DNA of 50,126 bases from Saccoglossus kowalevskii (taxonomy: Eukaryota; Hemichordata; Enteropneusta; Harrimaniidae), in assembly GCF_000003605.2 (NCBI RefSeq), contig NW_003135350.1, positions 126,232 through 176,357 on the forward strand. Reading direction: 5' to 3'. Both the position numbers and the translations under genes were made by a program. This document shows positions 1 through 13,100 of this stretch, in pieces. The notes under the pieces were generated by a model. That model was not told where the DNA came from, made no database searches, and saw nothing but the letters and a program-made list of their open reading frames with translations. How positions within the stretch are numbered: position 1 is the first letter of the stretch; the number at the start of each line of letters is the position of its first letter.

Positions 1-260
1 TACTTCCCTATGACATCTGAAACGATATGAGTCGGGTATGCACAGGTTGTGAGTTCTAATTGTACTACATTTGTCAGCTGTACATACGTTCAAATTATCG
101 TTATACTTTTTAAAATTTATAGACATGTTGACTTTGAATTTTTGAGACACATTCATATATCATACTCATACTGACACTGCATCTCATTTATATTTTACTC
201 TTACAATATTTCTAGTGTGGCACAAATTCCTGTAAATTTATTTTTAATATCTATGTTAAT
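1..260. other. Left-edge 5' flank, nothing recognised
   Basis: AT-rich sequence with no open frame, splice pair or repeat that I can support. Confidence 0.5.
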
Positions 261-633
261 ATTCATTCATTCAGTTATAAATATATTCATTCATTTGTTC
301 ATTGATTGATTGATTCATTCATTCATTCATTCGTCCATCCATCCATTCATTCATTCATTCATTCATTCATTCATTCATTCATTCATTCATTCCTTCCTTC
401 CATCCATCCTTCCATTCATTCATTCATTCATTCGTTCATCCATCCATCCATCTATTAATTCATTTACCATCTATTCATTCATTCATCCATTTCGTCATTC
501 ATTCATTCATTCATTCCACCCACCCATCCATCCATCCATTCATTCATTCATCCATCTATTCATTCATTCATTCATTTTTTCATCCATTTCATTCATTCAT
601 TCATTCATTCATTCATTCATTCATTCATTCATT
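261..633. repeat. CATT/CATC tetranucleotide microsatellite
   Basis: About 370 bp of imperfect (CATT)n with CATC, CGTC and CCTT variants. An open frame within it (310-639) is an artefact reading Ser-Phe-Ile-His repeats. Confidence 0.97.
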
Positions 634-1646
634 GTATAATTTCAATGAGCTGTTCTTTGTTTGCATCTACAATTCAATATGTATGAATAATGTGTGGACA
701 CTACATCACATCTGTATGTCGCAGTGGTAACAAAATATGTGATTGAATTGTCCTATTTTTTAATTTCAAGTTTCTCACCATTATCATCTTCATACCTCAG
801 TGTTACTATCTTCTATTTGGCCTAAATAGAATACCGACGATAATAAAATATATTACTTCAAATGGCATTTTGCAAAGTAGCAATTTCACCCTTTTTGTTG
901 CTGGCTCCCCCACCGAGAAAACACAGAAAAGCAATAAATGAGCCTCAATTTTACAATAAAATGAGATTGTTTATGAATCTTTAATTGCTTCTTATCCGAG
1001 GCCGATGTGTCCCTCAAGTACATATAAAATGTAGGGTTGTCACAGAAATACAGAATAAATGAGATTTGGTAGATTTGTTCTGTTTTAATAACTTTTCAAC
1101 TTGTCACCTCAATGCACGTTAATATTTTGTGGGAATAATAATATCTAACATTTCAAAAATACATATTATTATTTCTTACCCAATCAAACTACTGTATAAT
1201 ATTCTCAATCGTGAAATGGCACTGTGCACTTTGGATTCGATATACAATTACTGCTAATATCATTTTAATCAAGCTTAGGGTGCGACAGTGACCGTGGCAG
1301 TAACAACGTGCAAGGTGTGTGCGTTTAGGTGAGGATGACTAGCGCACGTAATATGCGAATGTAGCAAATGTTTAATATGACTCAGCAAATCACCCACAGT
1401 CGCTGCTTACATGTTCTCGTTACGTGACTGTCACATGTACGTCTCCTGGTTCTGTGGTTTCTGACGTCTGTAAATTTGTCCTTGTAACCATAAACGTCTG
1501 AGTGATCGAAAAATTCATCCCTGAAGTCATGTATAGGAGAAACCTTCAAACTGGGATTCTTTATCTATTTTAATTCACAACAATGCGATTGTATACTTTT
1601 TTTTTCACTCAATATATCTTTATTCTTTTCTTTGCTGTATTTGCAG
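634..1646. other. 5' flank or intron ahead of the first coding exon
   Basis: No coding exon is visible. 1276-1500 is richer in CpG than its surroundings and could be a promoter or a distal 5' UTR exon, but no TATA box or initiator can be defended. The first coding exon begins at an acceptor, so the transcription start must be upstream, here or outside the window. Confidence 0.4.
1377..1386 (+). promoter_or_regulatory. NF-E2/CNC-bZIP-like site ATGACTCAGC
   Basis: ATGACTCAGC fits the antioxidant-response/NF-E2 consensus RTGACnnnGC and lies in a locally CpG-rich stretch about 290 bp before the start codon. A single 10-bp match is weak evidence. Confidence 0.2.
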
Positions 1647-1665
1647 GTATTTGACGTCGTTCATC

Positions 1666-1830
1666 ATGCCGAGGGGTTGCCCCTCCTGCTTCACGTCGCA
1701 GGTAGACGAGATAAAAGTATTAGATTTCAAACATTGTAATTTGCTGTTTGTGCCGGAAGAAATCTATGAATTTGAGAAATCACTAGAAGAACTCTACTTG
1801 GATTCCAACAATATCAAGGACCTTCCAAGG
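1666..1830 (+). CDS. LRRC7/ERBIN: LAP gene coding exon 1: N-terminal Cys motif, LRR1 and start of LRR2
   Basis: Acceptor TTTGCAG ends at 1646, so the exon begins at 1647 with a short 5' untranslated piece. The first ATG is at 1666 and gives MPRGCPSC, with Cys5 and Cys8. Erbin and Densin have a Cys-x-Cys at the matching place that is palmitoylated in Erbin. LRR text [16 protein letters not shown] and [16 protein letters not shown] follows. The donor is AGG|GTGAGT and the exon ends in phase 0. No stop lies between the acceptor and the ATG, so a longer N-terminus from an upstream exon is not formally excluded. Confidence 0.93.
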
Positions 1831-4800
1831 GTGAGTACTTTATTGTGGTAAACAATTAACCCTTTGAATGTAAATTTGAGTGTTGTCACTTTTCACAAAA
1901 TAAACCTGCGTCTCATTCTTTTAATATTGTTTTTTTTTTTCGAAAAAAAACTGACCAAGATCTGTAGGAAGTGGGAAATAATGTCCATTTGGATAAAAAT
2001 CAACAAAAGAAATTATATAAAATCATAAAAATGTGCAAAAATGTTAGGTGCAAAATGATGACTTATTAATTTTTTTGTTTATTTCTTAAAATTATTAAGA
2101 AATAAAGTTTCAATTTGCAAAGTTTAAAATCAAAAAACTTTTTTTCACATCCAATATGTCAAGTCCACATAATTTAAAACTAAATACTACCGTAAATGGT
2201 ATTCTAATACATTTTGCCATATTAGGAAATGTGAATTCCAAATAAGGAATGATTATGAAATTCTTCCAAGATAGCCGACACTTTTTTTTTTTACATCATT
2301 TCACTCAGCTCTGGACTGTCTATATCATGTGGTTGGTTCACAAATATGTATAATAATAAGGTTATTACAAGAATACTGCAAAATATGCACGAAGACAGTA
2401 CAGGGTCGCATTTCTCTGTACTGTTCTCATGCATAATTTGAAAGTCTTAAAAATGAAACCACATCGGTACTTGGGAGTATTGGAATAGTTCATCATGTTT
2501 TTTCCTCCGAAAGTTTCTCTTAAATCTAAGACTTGAGTATTCTGGTATTATATTAAATAAAATAGAACTTGCTATCTGTTTGATATTCTGTTAACTGTTT
2601 CATCTAATGAGTCAGGGAAAAATGATACAGATGCAGTAAAACTTTACTTATATTTTTAGTCAGGAAGTTTTTTCCTTAATCAGTTATTCAATAAACTGTC
2701 TTTTTCTGCCAAGGTCTGTCTGTAAATCAAATTCTCATATACAAAACTGAGAAATCAAAACTAAAATGTTCATACACATTTCTCAACATAAATATGTAGT
2801 TTACACACAAATGTGTAGTCCCCCTAAAATAAATAATGGCATAGTTCACTAACATAAAAAAAGCAGTGAATTGTTCAAAAATTGTTTCAATTTTAAAGAT
2901 AAGAAAACAAGAAAAGCAGTATGTGTTTAAAAAAAATATATATATGCAAAATAATCCAAACATTTTTACAATGGAACATATTATTCCATGGATAAATTAT
3001 ACTAATATTTGAAAATTTTTCGTGACAGCTATCATAAAACTAAATATCATTTAGCATTGTTTACAGAACAAACTTTTTAGATATAATAAAATGTTTCTGC
3101 CAATTGTATACTACTGAAAACACACATTTTAGATCAATTGATTGTTTTGTGGAAAAATTATTTTTTATTTTTTTTATTTCAGAATTTTGAACATTACATT
3201 TTACTGGATTTTGATAATTTTTTTTTTTAATGGCACAATCCCTTAAATTCTGTTTTTCATTGTTTTCTTGAGTCATACGATGTGATTTGACATACATGCC
3301 TGACAGTTAACACACAAATGTGTAGTTTCCCTACAAAATAAAATAATTGCCCCATCCCTTGATTCTAAGCTTGTGCACTGCCCTCGATCTTTGCATTTAT
3401 CAACTCTAGTAATATTGTCATAATAAATGATTTGATCTGTATTCTGTGTGACAGGAAAGAAAGTTTGAACTTTACATTTATGTGGAGTTAACTTGCTTAT
3501 AGTCGACCTCCCTGAAAAGCGTCCCAAGCTGATTAGTCTTTAGTCGCCAAAAAATAGACAGATATCTATCAAATCGGTTCTGATAATACGATTAGGCCGT
3601 TGAAGTAGATTACTGAGTCCTGGTTCACCAAGACTTATCAACCAAAATAAGACCATTCAATAATTACTGTAATTGGTTGAACTACATTAATTATATGATA
3701 TGATCCTATTACCCCTGTGATCTCGTTTCATTTAATTTCTTAATTCCTGCTATCTTTGGTCTCGGCAATCAAAGGACACTTTTGTTTTTTCTGATCCGTA
3801 ACTGAGATGTGAAAGGAGTGTGTGAGATCGGGCTAGTCACTGCTACTTTGCTTGATTGTGTCTGCCACAAAAATCTCCTTTTTTTCCCCAGTAGTAATCT
3901 TCTTAGTAGTAATACTATGTTTTATTCTGATCCTATCTGGCTGCGCTTTCCACTGTCTTATTGTATACTGTCTCACTTGTAGTTGTTGCCGTCATTGCAC
4001 TGATGACGTCGTATATACTGGGCGCTGAATCATTACCTATGTCCAGGATGTAATCCTGACATGTCGTATAGAAGCAGATCTCTCTTCATTGAGTTCTACC
4101 ACATTTCTTCATCTTTGCACGCAGTGTCTTCTTCAATGGCCTACTTCTTCTTTCAACTGTTCCCAATTCTGTAAATTCTACCTGGCACCCAGCTAGTTAC
4201 ATTTCTATATCCCTCTGTCAACCTGTTTTTTAAATTCTTGCTGTTATCCATTTTGCAGTCCATTCTTCCTCATCACTAGAGCTGACGTACATATCATTCC
4301 TTCCATTGATGTCCACATTTCCATTATTCTCCACATTTGTGCCTTTTTATCAGCTGTGGGATTTCATGTACCTTCAATAACTACTCCTTTCTGTCTTCAT
4401 CCCCACCTACTTTGTCAACCCTGGCTCACCTCTGCTCAATGAAAACAAGGGAGATGCTTCTGCCTTTATACTCAGTAGTACACTTTGAATCTTAGAGTAG
4501 GCAATTATTAAATAACCAAAACCAGGGCTTAAAATTATATGTACAATTGTTGCTGTTGGACAGGTTGGAGTGCGCTTCTATTAAGAAGTCTGCTTGTAAA
4601 TAGAGCATAGGCCGAAAGAAACAAAATTGTGTAGTTTCTGATTTGCTGTGCAACCCGAAACATTTTTTGGCCATACTTTGAGAAAACCTCACAAAATTTT
4701 GCCAGGCTTTGAATGTGATTCAAAAGAAATTCAAGACTTTGCAAAATTTAAATAATATAAACATCCTGAAGTCCTAATATGCAAAGAAACAATAATACAG

Positions 4801-7116
4801 TTATATTCAAGAAAAAAATAGCGTACCGGTACTCTATTTTTGAAAAGTATACATTTTTTTTTATTTAGCCATGCATGTGTGGATATAAACTCACTCGGGG
4901 GGGGGGGGGGGGTTCTAGATGGGTGGGGGTTTAATTGGCATCACCTATATTACAAAGTAAGTAATTTTCCTGACAGTCAGATGATGAATGGATTTTCGAA
5001 TGGATAGAATTTTACAGGCTTAATTTTCTTAATGTTTAAATTTGGTTCCAAGATACGCGGTCTAAATCACTGATTAGGATCCCAGGCGTCTGTTTAAACT
5101 CAGTCAATTTATTTGTGAGACGATGTCATCAAAATGAAACTTCCTCCTTCCTTTCATCTAATAAGAGTATAAGTGAGAAATGTACGTCAAAGCCTTATTT
5201 GGACATAAAATGTGATTAGAGAATATACTCGTATTAAAATAAGTATTATTATATTTGTATGTGTGTTTGTGTGTGCGTGTGTGTCATCGTCCATTGTGTC
5301 ACTACGGTTTTGCTGGAAAGGGGTTTTAGGGATACTTCTGACGATAAAATGACCCTCATGCAAAGCAGGCCTTCCCCCTTGAAGTACATTCACATGTATC
5401 GGTATATTACTGCTTTGACCAATAGTACTAAAGTAATAAACTTTGCATTTTTCTGTCGAAAACTAAGCTAGAGGAAATTTTCAGTCTGATGGGGTGAGGG
5501 CAGCCAAAGAGTTTAAAAGGGCGTTGTTTGTCGCACAGCGCGTGTTCGAGTTTAATTTGTTCCAATGTATGCAATGTATTTTACTTGTGTCACTATGAGT
5601 CCAATATTGAACAGGATGCGGCAAAACAACCAACCGCCCTTTAAAGAAATGTTTGACAACATTTCATATCATTTTAACAACATTTCCAATCATCTTTGTC
5701 CACACAAAAACACCTGTAGTTACCTCATGACGTGTAAATAAACAATGTGTTGTTTACCCATTAAAACATGAAGGGCTGTGATACACTAATTACCCAGACC
5801 AGTGATTCTAATTCTAATTCTGTATTCTATTGTAGCCCTTATTCCACTGCCATAATTTGCGTAAGTTAGGAGCAAGCGATAACGAATTATGTGTCTTACC
5901 GCCAGCAATCGCAAGTCTTGTCAATCTGGAGGAACTTGATATTAGCAAAAATGGTGAGTTATGTTAATTCTTATATAAGTTATTAATTATGATATTTGCC
6001 TCATTTCTAAGCTGCTATTAGACTACATTGTCAGGAGGATCAAAGAATTGCTGGATGGCATTTCATGACTCAGACTTCTGATCTATACCGCTGATCCAAG
6101 TTGATACCCCTAAACCAATGGGTTTAGAGATGCCTTCTTGATTTGCCATATATTTGTTACCAATATTTTAATGATCAAACCATTTTCTTGCAGGGAATGA
6201 AGGCTTGAATATTAGGAGGGGAATATTATGAATAGATCTGTTACTAAACATTGTATGCATATTGGGTGAAATTGTTGGATGTGTTTGTTACTTCATCCAT
6301 TGCACTTGAAAATGTGTAGTATTATTAGTAGTTTTTCATTGTGCAATATTGCCACCACATGAGAACATGGCTGCCCGTCGAATATATCAGTGGTTTTTCT
6401 CCAACATGGTTGCCCTTTGATAGGACTGCTCCAACATGAGCCTATATTTTGTAAATTTTTGAAAAAGCTGCCAAAATGGGATTTATTCAAATAATTATAC
6501 AAATCGTCTTCCTTCCTATTGATGAGTTGACATGGATTTACCACCAGTAACCATAGCAGCCATTCAATTCGTGATCTGCTCTATCTGTGTTTTGTTTGTG
6601 TTAAAATTCAGACATGCTTTGCCTCAAAATTGATTTTGTTTTTTATTTGTTTTCTACTCATCAGGTATCATGGATCTTCCAGATAACATAAAATGTTGCA
6701 AAACTTTAAACATGGTGGAGCTCAGCGTGAATCCTATCGGAAAGTAAGTCCCCACTTGTTGGTCTGACACCAGTCAGTGTTCTCCCATCATGCATTGCAT
6801 TTACATAATAAAATAAACAAGGGCCATTTGTGTTATATTTAACAAGCCATTTATTTTGTCCATGAACAACGTAAAAAATTGTTTTCAGCACTCATTGAAA
6901 ACACCCTCTAATTCATCACTCCAGTGATTCTTATACCAATGGTATTCATTGTTATTTCTGACCCTTAGAAAAATTGCATTTTGCTACAGAGCTAGTGATT
7001 GGCCAGCTTTGATTATGTCAATTTTTTTTCAAGCTTTCATCTGTCAAATTCTAAAGATTTCTAATTAGTTCTTGTTCACTGGACTGCCTAATATCTCCAG
7101 AGAAATGTGATAATAA

Positions 7117-7154
<38 letters not shown>

Positions 7155-10100
7155 CAATTCATGAAATTTGATAATGAATTATCAAGAGAGAATAGCGAAT
7201 CTTAAATACAGCAAAATCTTTTCACCAACCTTGACTAATTTATCCTTTAAAAAGTAGTTCTGTTTAATAGTAATATCATTTTGATTCTGTCAAAAAGTTA
7301 AAAATATCTGATTAAAAAATGTAATTTGTAGGAAAAACTGTCTGGTTGGCTTTGAAACAAAAACTTATAAACATATACATGTATTTCTATTAAAGGGACA
7401 GTTGCCGCAACTATAAAATTTATGTAGAATTTTTGTTTTTAAAGTTAAACTCTTCCCATTTTGTCGTAGTTACCAAAAGTTATGGATTGTCTTATTACTG
7501 ATGCCATGGATGTTACTTTGCTAAGATAGTATACTAAAAACGCCTCCAGGTAAAACAAAATGGCCGCCCACCGAATGAGAGGTTAATGGCGTAATTTTAT
7601 CATACGTCATCTTGAGAAATGAATTACAAGCATAGCAGGAAGTATGGCGAAGATTTTCGTGAAAATTGCATCGATTAATTTCTACAAGTAAAATATTGAA
7701 CGGTGCAGTTTCTAAGCTTTATATTTTTATTGAGGAGAAATGTGAATAGGTCAGAAAGCGCTTGATGTTCTGTGATGATGAGTTAGTATGGATTATTACA
7801 TTAACTTTAGTTTCTGTAAAATTCAGTAGATATTAATGAGAACACTCTGATGAAGTAAAACATGGTTCTTTTGTGTTTTCTGTAGATTACCTTGTGAGGC
7901 TGAATATTAATTCGATAAAAGTGTGATTTATTCGATATTTAGCAGTTTCACATCCGATACTCACTACATAAAAACCAATGTAATCTTACTTTATATGCCG
8001 AGATTTGCTGCAATGAGTTAAGAGAGTGACTGTCACAAATTACATTAAAATTAATATAAATATCCAGTGAGGTAATAATATTTATTATATTATTAATGAA
8101 TAACCTATAAATCAGTGACTTATATCACAAGTTAAAATGCGTGTTATGTTGACATTTTGTTACTTCTCTTTTAGGGGTTGACCATTAGAAACTAGGTGGG
8201 AAAGCAAATGGTAATCTTTTAGGGGTTGACCATTAGAAACTGGGTGGGAAAGCAAGTGGTAAATAAATTACCTTTCAGCTGGATTTTAATGTCGAGAATG
8301 ATGTTCATGAAAATATGTTTTCTCCATCTAACATGTTTAAGTTTTTTTTTAATTATTTATATTGTTATTTTTTTATTTATATTTTATCCCCCCACCCCCA
8401 CCCACCCATCCAGAGTTGTAGCTGTTCATGTCTTTGTTAGATTGCAGTTGCTACAGATTCTTAATTCCTGTGTTATGCTTTATTTTCGCTGGAATTATTT
8501 TTTGCTGAAAAGATGTTTTGTATGGAATATGTTTTCATTGATTTTTGGAAAGTTAGATGTAAAATATAGGAAAAAAGGTATATTCGGTGGATTTAATTTT
8601 CACCGAATTATGACTTCAGCGAGAATAGCCTACATTAAAGCGAAAATAAAGTATTTTACTTTCACACTACTGTAGAAATATTTGCGATTTCACGATTTCA
8701 CGATTTTATGGCATTTCAGACAAAAATTTTTTTACAAATTTGTGACACCAGTGAAATTTTTGCTGTACAAAATTCCATGATTTTCACTGATTCATGAAAA
8801 TAAAGTGGTTTAAATTTTTGTGGATCCATTTTTTGGCAATTTTTTTTTTTAATTTGTTTTGTCATAAATGAGTCTCAAATCCAAGAAATTCTTTCATCAA
8901 ATATTAAATGCTACAGCTAAATTCAAGTTACCGGTATCTGTAAGGCATGATGAACTGACATTAGTTATAATGTGCATGCCATACCTTTTTTGTATTCTTT
9001 ACTTTTTTATCAGATCTTAGAAAAAATACAAAAGTTTATTTTTCAAGTAAACCCAAATTTTTCATGACAATTTTAAAATACAAATAAAAATCTGCACATG
9101 CCCATCAATTTTGGAAATCAATTTGACCAGAACATGTTTTTTTTTTTACGGTTCTTATAGCTGTGTGCTCATAAAATTGCAATATTTAGGGTGAGCATTT
9201 TCTTCATTTTATTAAAATCAAATCTGTTATGGTGTTTGCTAACTAGACATATTGGTGGCTTTGTTAAATGTAATGTGAAAATGGGCTACTTTAGTTGGTT
9301 TCTGGCCATATGGGACAGTGGAGGTTATTCGAGTATTTCATTCGATCTCCCAGTCACCCGTATTATGATCACTTTTGACACGATTTAACATTTGTACCTG
9401 TGTTGTGACACATTTATTTGTATTCGTGATCCCGCTCACATCAGATGAATAATTGATTGAAACATCTGGCAGTTTTTTAAAAGTCAAATGAATGAGAAAC
9501 TTGAGAGAAAAATATCAGTTATGTCTAATATCGTATTATGATTGACTTTGTCTAGTGAATTTTTAAAGATGTTTGCAAATGAAGGTGTGGTTGTTCGGTT
9601 AGAGGAATGCATAAACAAACAAATAAACAATTAATATTAAAGTTTGCAATTCATTTGAAAATAATATACAGAATAAGGTTATTACAAGGATACATCAAAG
9701 TATGCACGAAGACAGTACATCAAGAGTATCGACCGACTCGCAGTGGAGGTCGATGCGGCGGTGTACTGTCTGAGTGCATACTTTGAGGTATTCTTGTAAT
9801 AACCTTATTATTATACATCTTTTCCTTTCAAGGATACATCATGGGAATGGCGAATTCCAAAATGTTTAAAACAGAACTTCTTTGTGTGGAGTCCGATCAA
9901 ACCCTGGTGGCAGCCATGTTTGTTTTTATTATTAGAAGACGCTTATGTGTGTAATCATTCCATATTTGGAATTCGCATTTCCTAATATGGTAGGATAAAA
10001 ACACCCTGTAAAATACTGCAAATTTATGTATAATAATAATAAATATAAATATATATATCATATTAAATTTAATCATATTTGCACTATTAGAAAATGCATG

Positions 10101-13100
10101 CACTTACATGCACTTACATAGATGACAGGTACATACGACTAAAATTAGTAATATTTCCAATACTATAGTTTACAGTAAATACAGTAAATTTTATTAGAGC
10201 TAATATTTTAGTTAACTGAACTGAACATTCTTGAAAAATAAAAAAAAAACATAAATCTTCTAATGCCTCAGTCAGTCTTTGTCAGCTTAAACTATTTTCA
10301 TATTTTTATCAACAATTTTGATGAAGATATGCAAGTCTAAAATTAATGAGGAAATGTGCAAGCTGCTTGCACCAACAATTTGGCAATTTCTTTACTTACT
10401 TACTTAATACAAATCTGCAAAGCATGATTCATTTTGTAGCAGGTGCCACCCAAAGTATGGCTTTGTTGCTTTGCATGTGACAAAATGTTTTATGATGTGA
10501 CTAGTAAAAAAATCCCTAATATTAGTTTTTGATTTGTTCATTTTTATGAGCACTTTTTTCCATTCTGCACATACATGTCCGAGCTGTCTCTTTTCTAATG
10601 CAGTGATTGCAATGAATATTTAATGAAACAACGAGTCATGCAATCCTTTTTTTTTTTTGAGTCAGGCTGTTCATCGTTGTGCAATTTGCTATTGTCTAGA
10701 GGGGGGACTGGGGTATAATAAACCTTTGTGATATTTTATGTTTAGCAATGCTCTAGGTATATCTTCATCAATTTATTCGTGACTAGTTGAAAAAAAAACA
10801 AAAAACGATGCTATTCTAATGTTTGTAAGCATATTCTGTGTGTATTATGTTTTATGAATTCTTTTGCAGATACAATGAATGGGTGAGTGGAAAATGGGCA
10901 AAATTTCAAATTGTTAATGTTTCAATATTTTTATTGTATGTTTAGTATATTTCGTCAGCAAACAATTCATTTGTAGTTGTTATGCAGTTTTAGTTGTTTG
11001 CCGTTAAATTGAATTGTCACACCCCGGCACAAAAGTGCTAAATTGTGTGCAAGTTATTTTTTTTTATAACTAGCAATTAAAGTTGAATGCTGATAATACA
11101 AAAGGTTGAAATATTTTTATTGATGAAATTTATTTTGGTGATCCCCAGTGAATCTTAGAAAATTATTGAGATAAGTTTTTCATCACGTGAGAAATATTTG
11201 TACTGCGCATCCTTCTTCATACCTGAGTAATAGACGAGCTTGCTTGTAATTTTAATAGGCAATTTTTGTCATTGAAATTTTCCAGTGAAGAAATTAGCAT
11301 TTTATTAATACAATATGTTTTAGTGGATTACCTCTTCTGTATGGATAATGAGAACTAACTGCCAATGCTTTTGAACTTGTAGTTGAATACTGAATGTGAT
11401 TCTATCTCCAATTTTACAGCAAGGTCATTATTAGCAGATAACAAAACGAAAAAGCATCCCTGAAATTTGTAGATGATAATTAAGATTTTTATAATTGAAA
11501 TGAGATAAAATGTCTTTGACATTTTTGATATTCGGCAAGTCAATACTTCCTGTCAAGTCAGCTATACATGTACATTCTATATGTTAAATAGATACGAAAT
11601 TCAACATTTAATTTGTAATATATGAATATTTTGTTTATTCTAACACTGAGCCAGTGATTCTATAAGGTTGNNNNNNNNNNNNNNNNNNNNNNNNNNNNNN
11701 NNNNNNNNNNNNNNNNNNNNNNNNNNNNNNNNNNNNNNNNNNNNNNNNNNNNNNNNNNNNNNNNNNNNNNNNNNNNNNNNNNNNNNNNNNNNNNNNNNNN
11801 NNNNNNNNNNNNNNNNNNNNNNNNNNNNNNNNNNNNNNNNNNNNNNNNNNNNNNNNNNNNNNNNNNNNNNNNNNNNNNNNNNNNNNNNNNNNNNNNNNNN
11901 GATGTTTATATCTAAAATATCAATTTCTTAAACATACACGAGACCCCCCCCCCCTTTTAGTTTCAGCATCAGGTTGTTGATGATCAGAGCTTTGAAATAA
12001 TGTTGCGATGTTTGCTCTATTATACATGCATGTAAACTGAATAACATTCAATGTATACCGAATAATCAAAATATGTCTTATTATCACCATAGAAACATGT
12101 CTGTCGTGTACATTTGCACGTGCGTTACTAATAGAACAAATACGGCACAGTATTTTATGATATGAATAATAGAGTTTTTTAAAAACCACAAATTTCTAAA
12201 GACCCCAAAGCATTTATCTAATGCAAGGCCCGCTGTGCGGTCACGTTACAATGTGAGGTATACTCTGTTAATGTTTTCTGTGGATTGAAGGTCTCGGTTC
12301 CGATCTCAACAGATGGATCTGAATCCCATTATTTTTCTTTTCTAACCATATGATTGCTTTGTTGGTTTTTTTCAACGAATTAAGAGGGATTTTGGATCAC
12401 GATTATCAGTGTCATACAAAAAACTCATTGATGTGAAAAAAACTAATTTGTTGGTCACGTACATAGCCTACCGGGTATTCTTGACTTGATTGTAGAAAAT
12501 ACAGACAATGAGCTATCAGAATAAAAAAAAGTATATGTAATTTATAAAATATGTCAAAAGTATGCAATTATATTAAAAAACATTTTTTGCGTAGTAGTTA
12601 TTATTTATGTGGGTTTTTAGACTGCTTTATGACTTTGCGAATGTCTTTTTATCAGAATTTGAGAGTTGACGAAACTGTAAACTTCCTTATTTTCGCTTGA
12701 AGCAAATTTCTTTGAATTTGTTTTGGGGGAAGGGGGGAAGGGGGGGGGTATGAAATTGTAGTATATGTCACCCACAGAATTTTGCATCAGTGATCATTTC
12801 CGTGAGTATACAAATTCAATAGAAATGAAAACAAAGTTTCAAAATGTGAAAATTGATAGCAGTAATCCACTTAAGAGTTCTTTTCTTCAGGAAAACCGTA
12901 AATTTGACACTTCTTTCTTGGGATTTTGTAAAATGAGAAATGTGAATATTGGCGTTGAAGTTGTAATTACATGACTGTCAATCATTTCTAAATTATTCGT
13001 GATGTTAATATTGTCAGAAGATTGTTGTTGAGGCTTTGTACCGCTGTGATAGTTACTGTTCACTTTTATGCGGGCATTCTCACTAATAGTTTTCAATAGG

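Larger units (their letters stand above)
1831..5835 (+). other. Intron 1 of the LAP gene
   Basis: 4 kb intron. It holds a diverged inverted-repeat element (2210-2440), two copies of a phrase with core CACACAAATGTGTAG (2812 and 3311, about 500 bp apart), a pyrimidine-rich unassigned stretch (3900-4480), a poly-G run (4898-4912), a GT-rich microsatellite (5258-5284) and a small TIR element (5515-5643). No exon with consistent phase was found. Confidence 0.7.

Noticed and set aside
310-639. 109-aa open frame of Ser/Phe/Ile/His
   Set aside because: It is the CATT/CATC microsatellite read in one frame.
1651-1665. Earlier start of the LAP protein at a TTG
   Set aside because: TTG at 1651 is not a usual eukaryotic start; ATG at 1666 is the first in the exon and fits the short N-terminus before the first LRR.
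3925-4480. Possible minus-strand coding remnant in intron 1
   Set aside because: The pyrimidine-rich plus strand gives short open stretches in reverse, but I could not recognise any protein motif or consistent splice sites.
8226-8675. 149-aa open frame in intron 3
   Set aside because: It overlaps a 48-bp duplication and a noncoding TIR element copy; the composition is low-complexity hydrophobic.
11668-11931. Open frame across the first assembly gap
   Set aside because: It consists of N; there is no sequence to support it.
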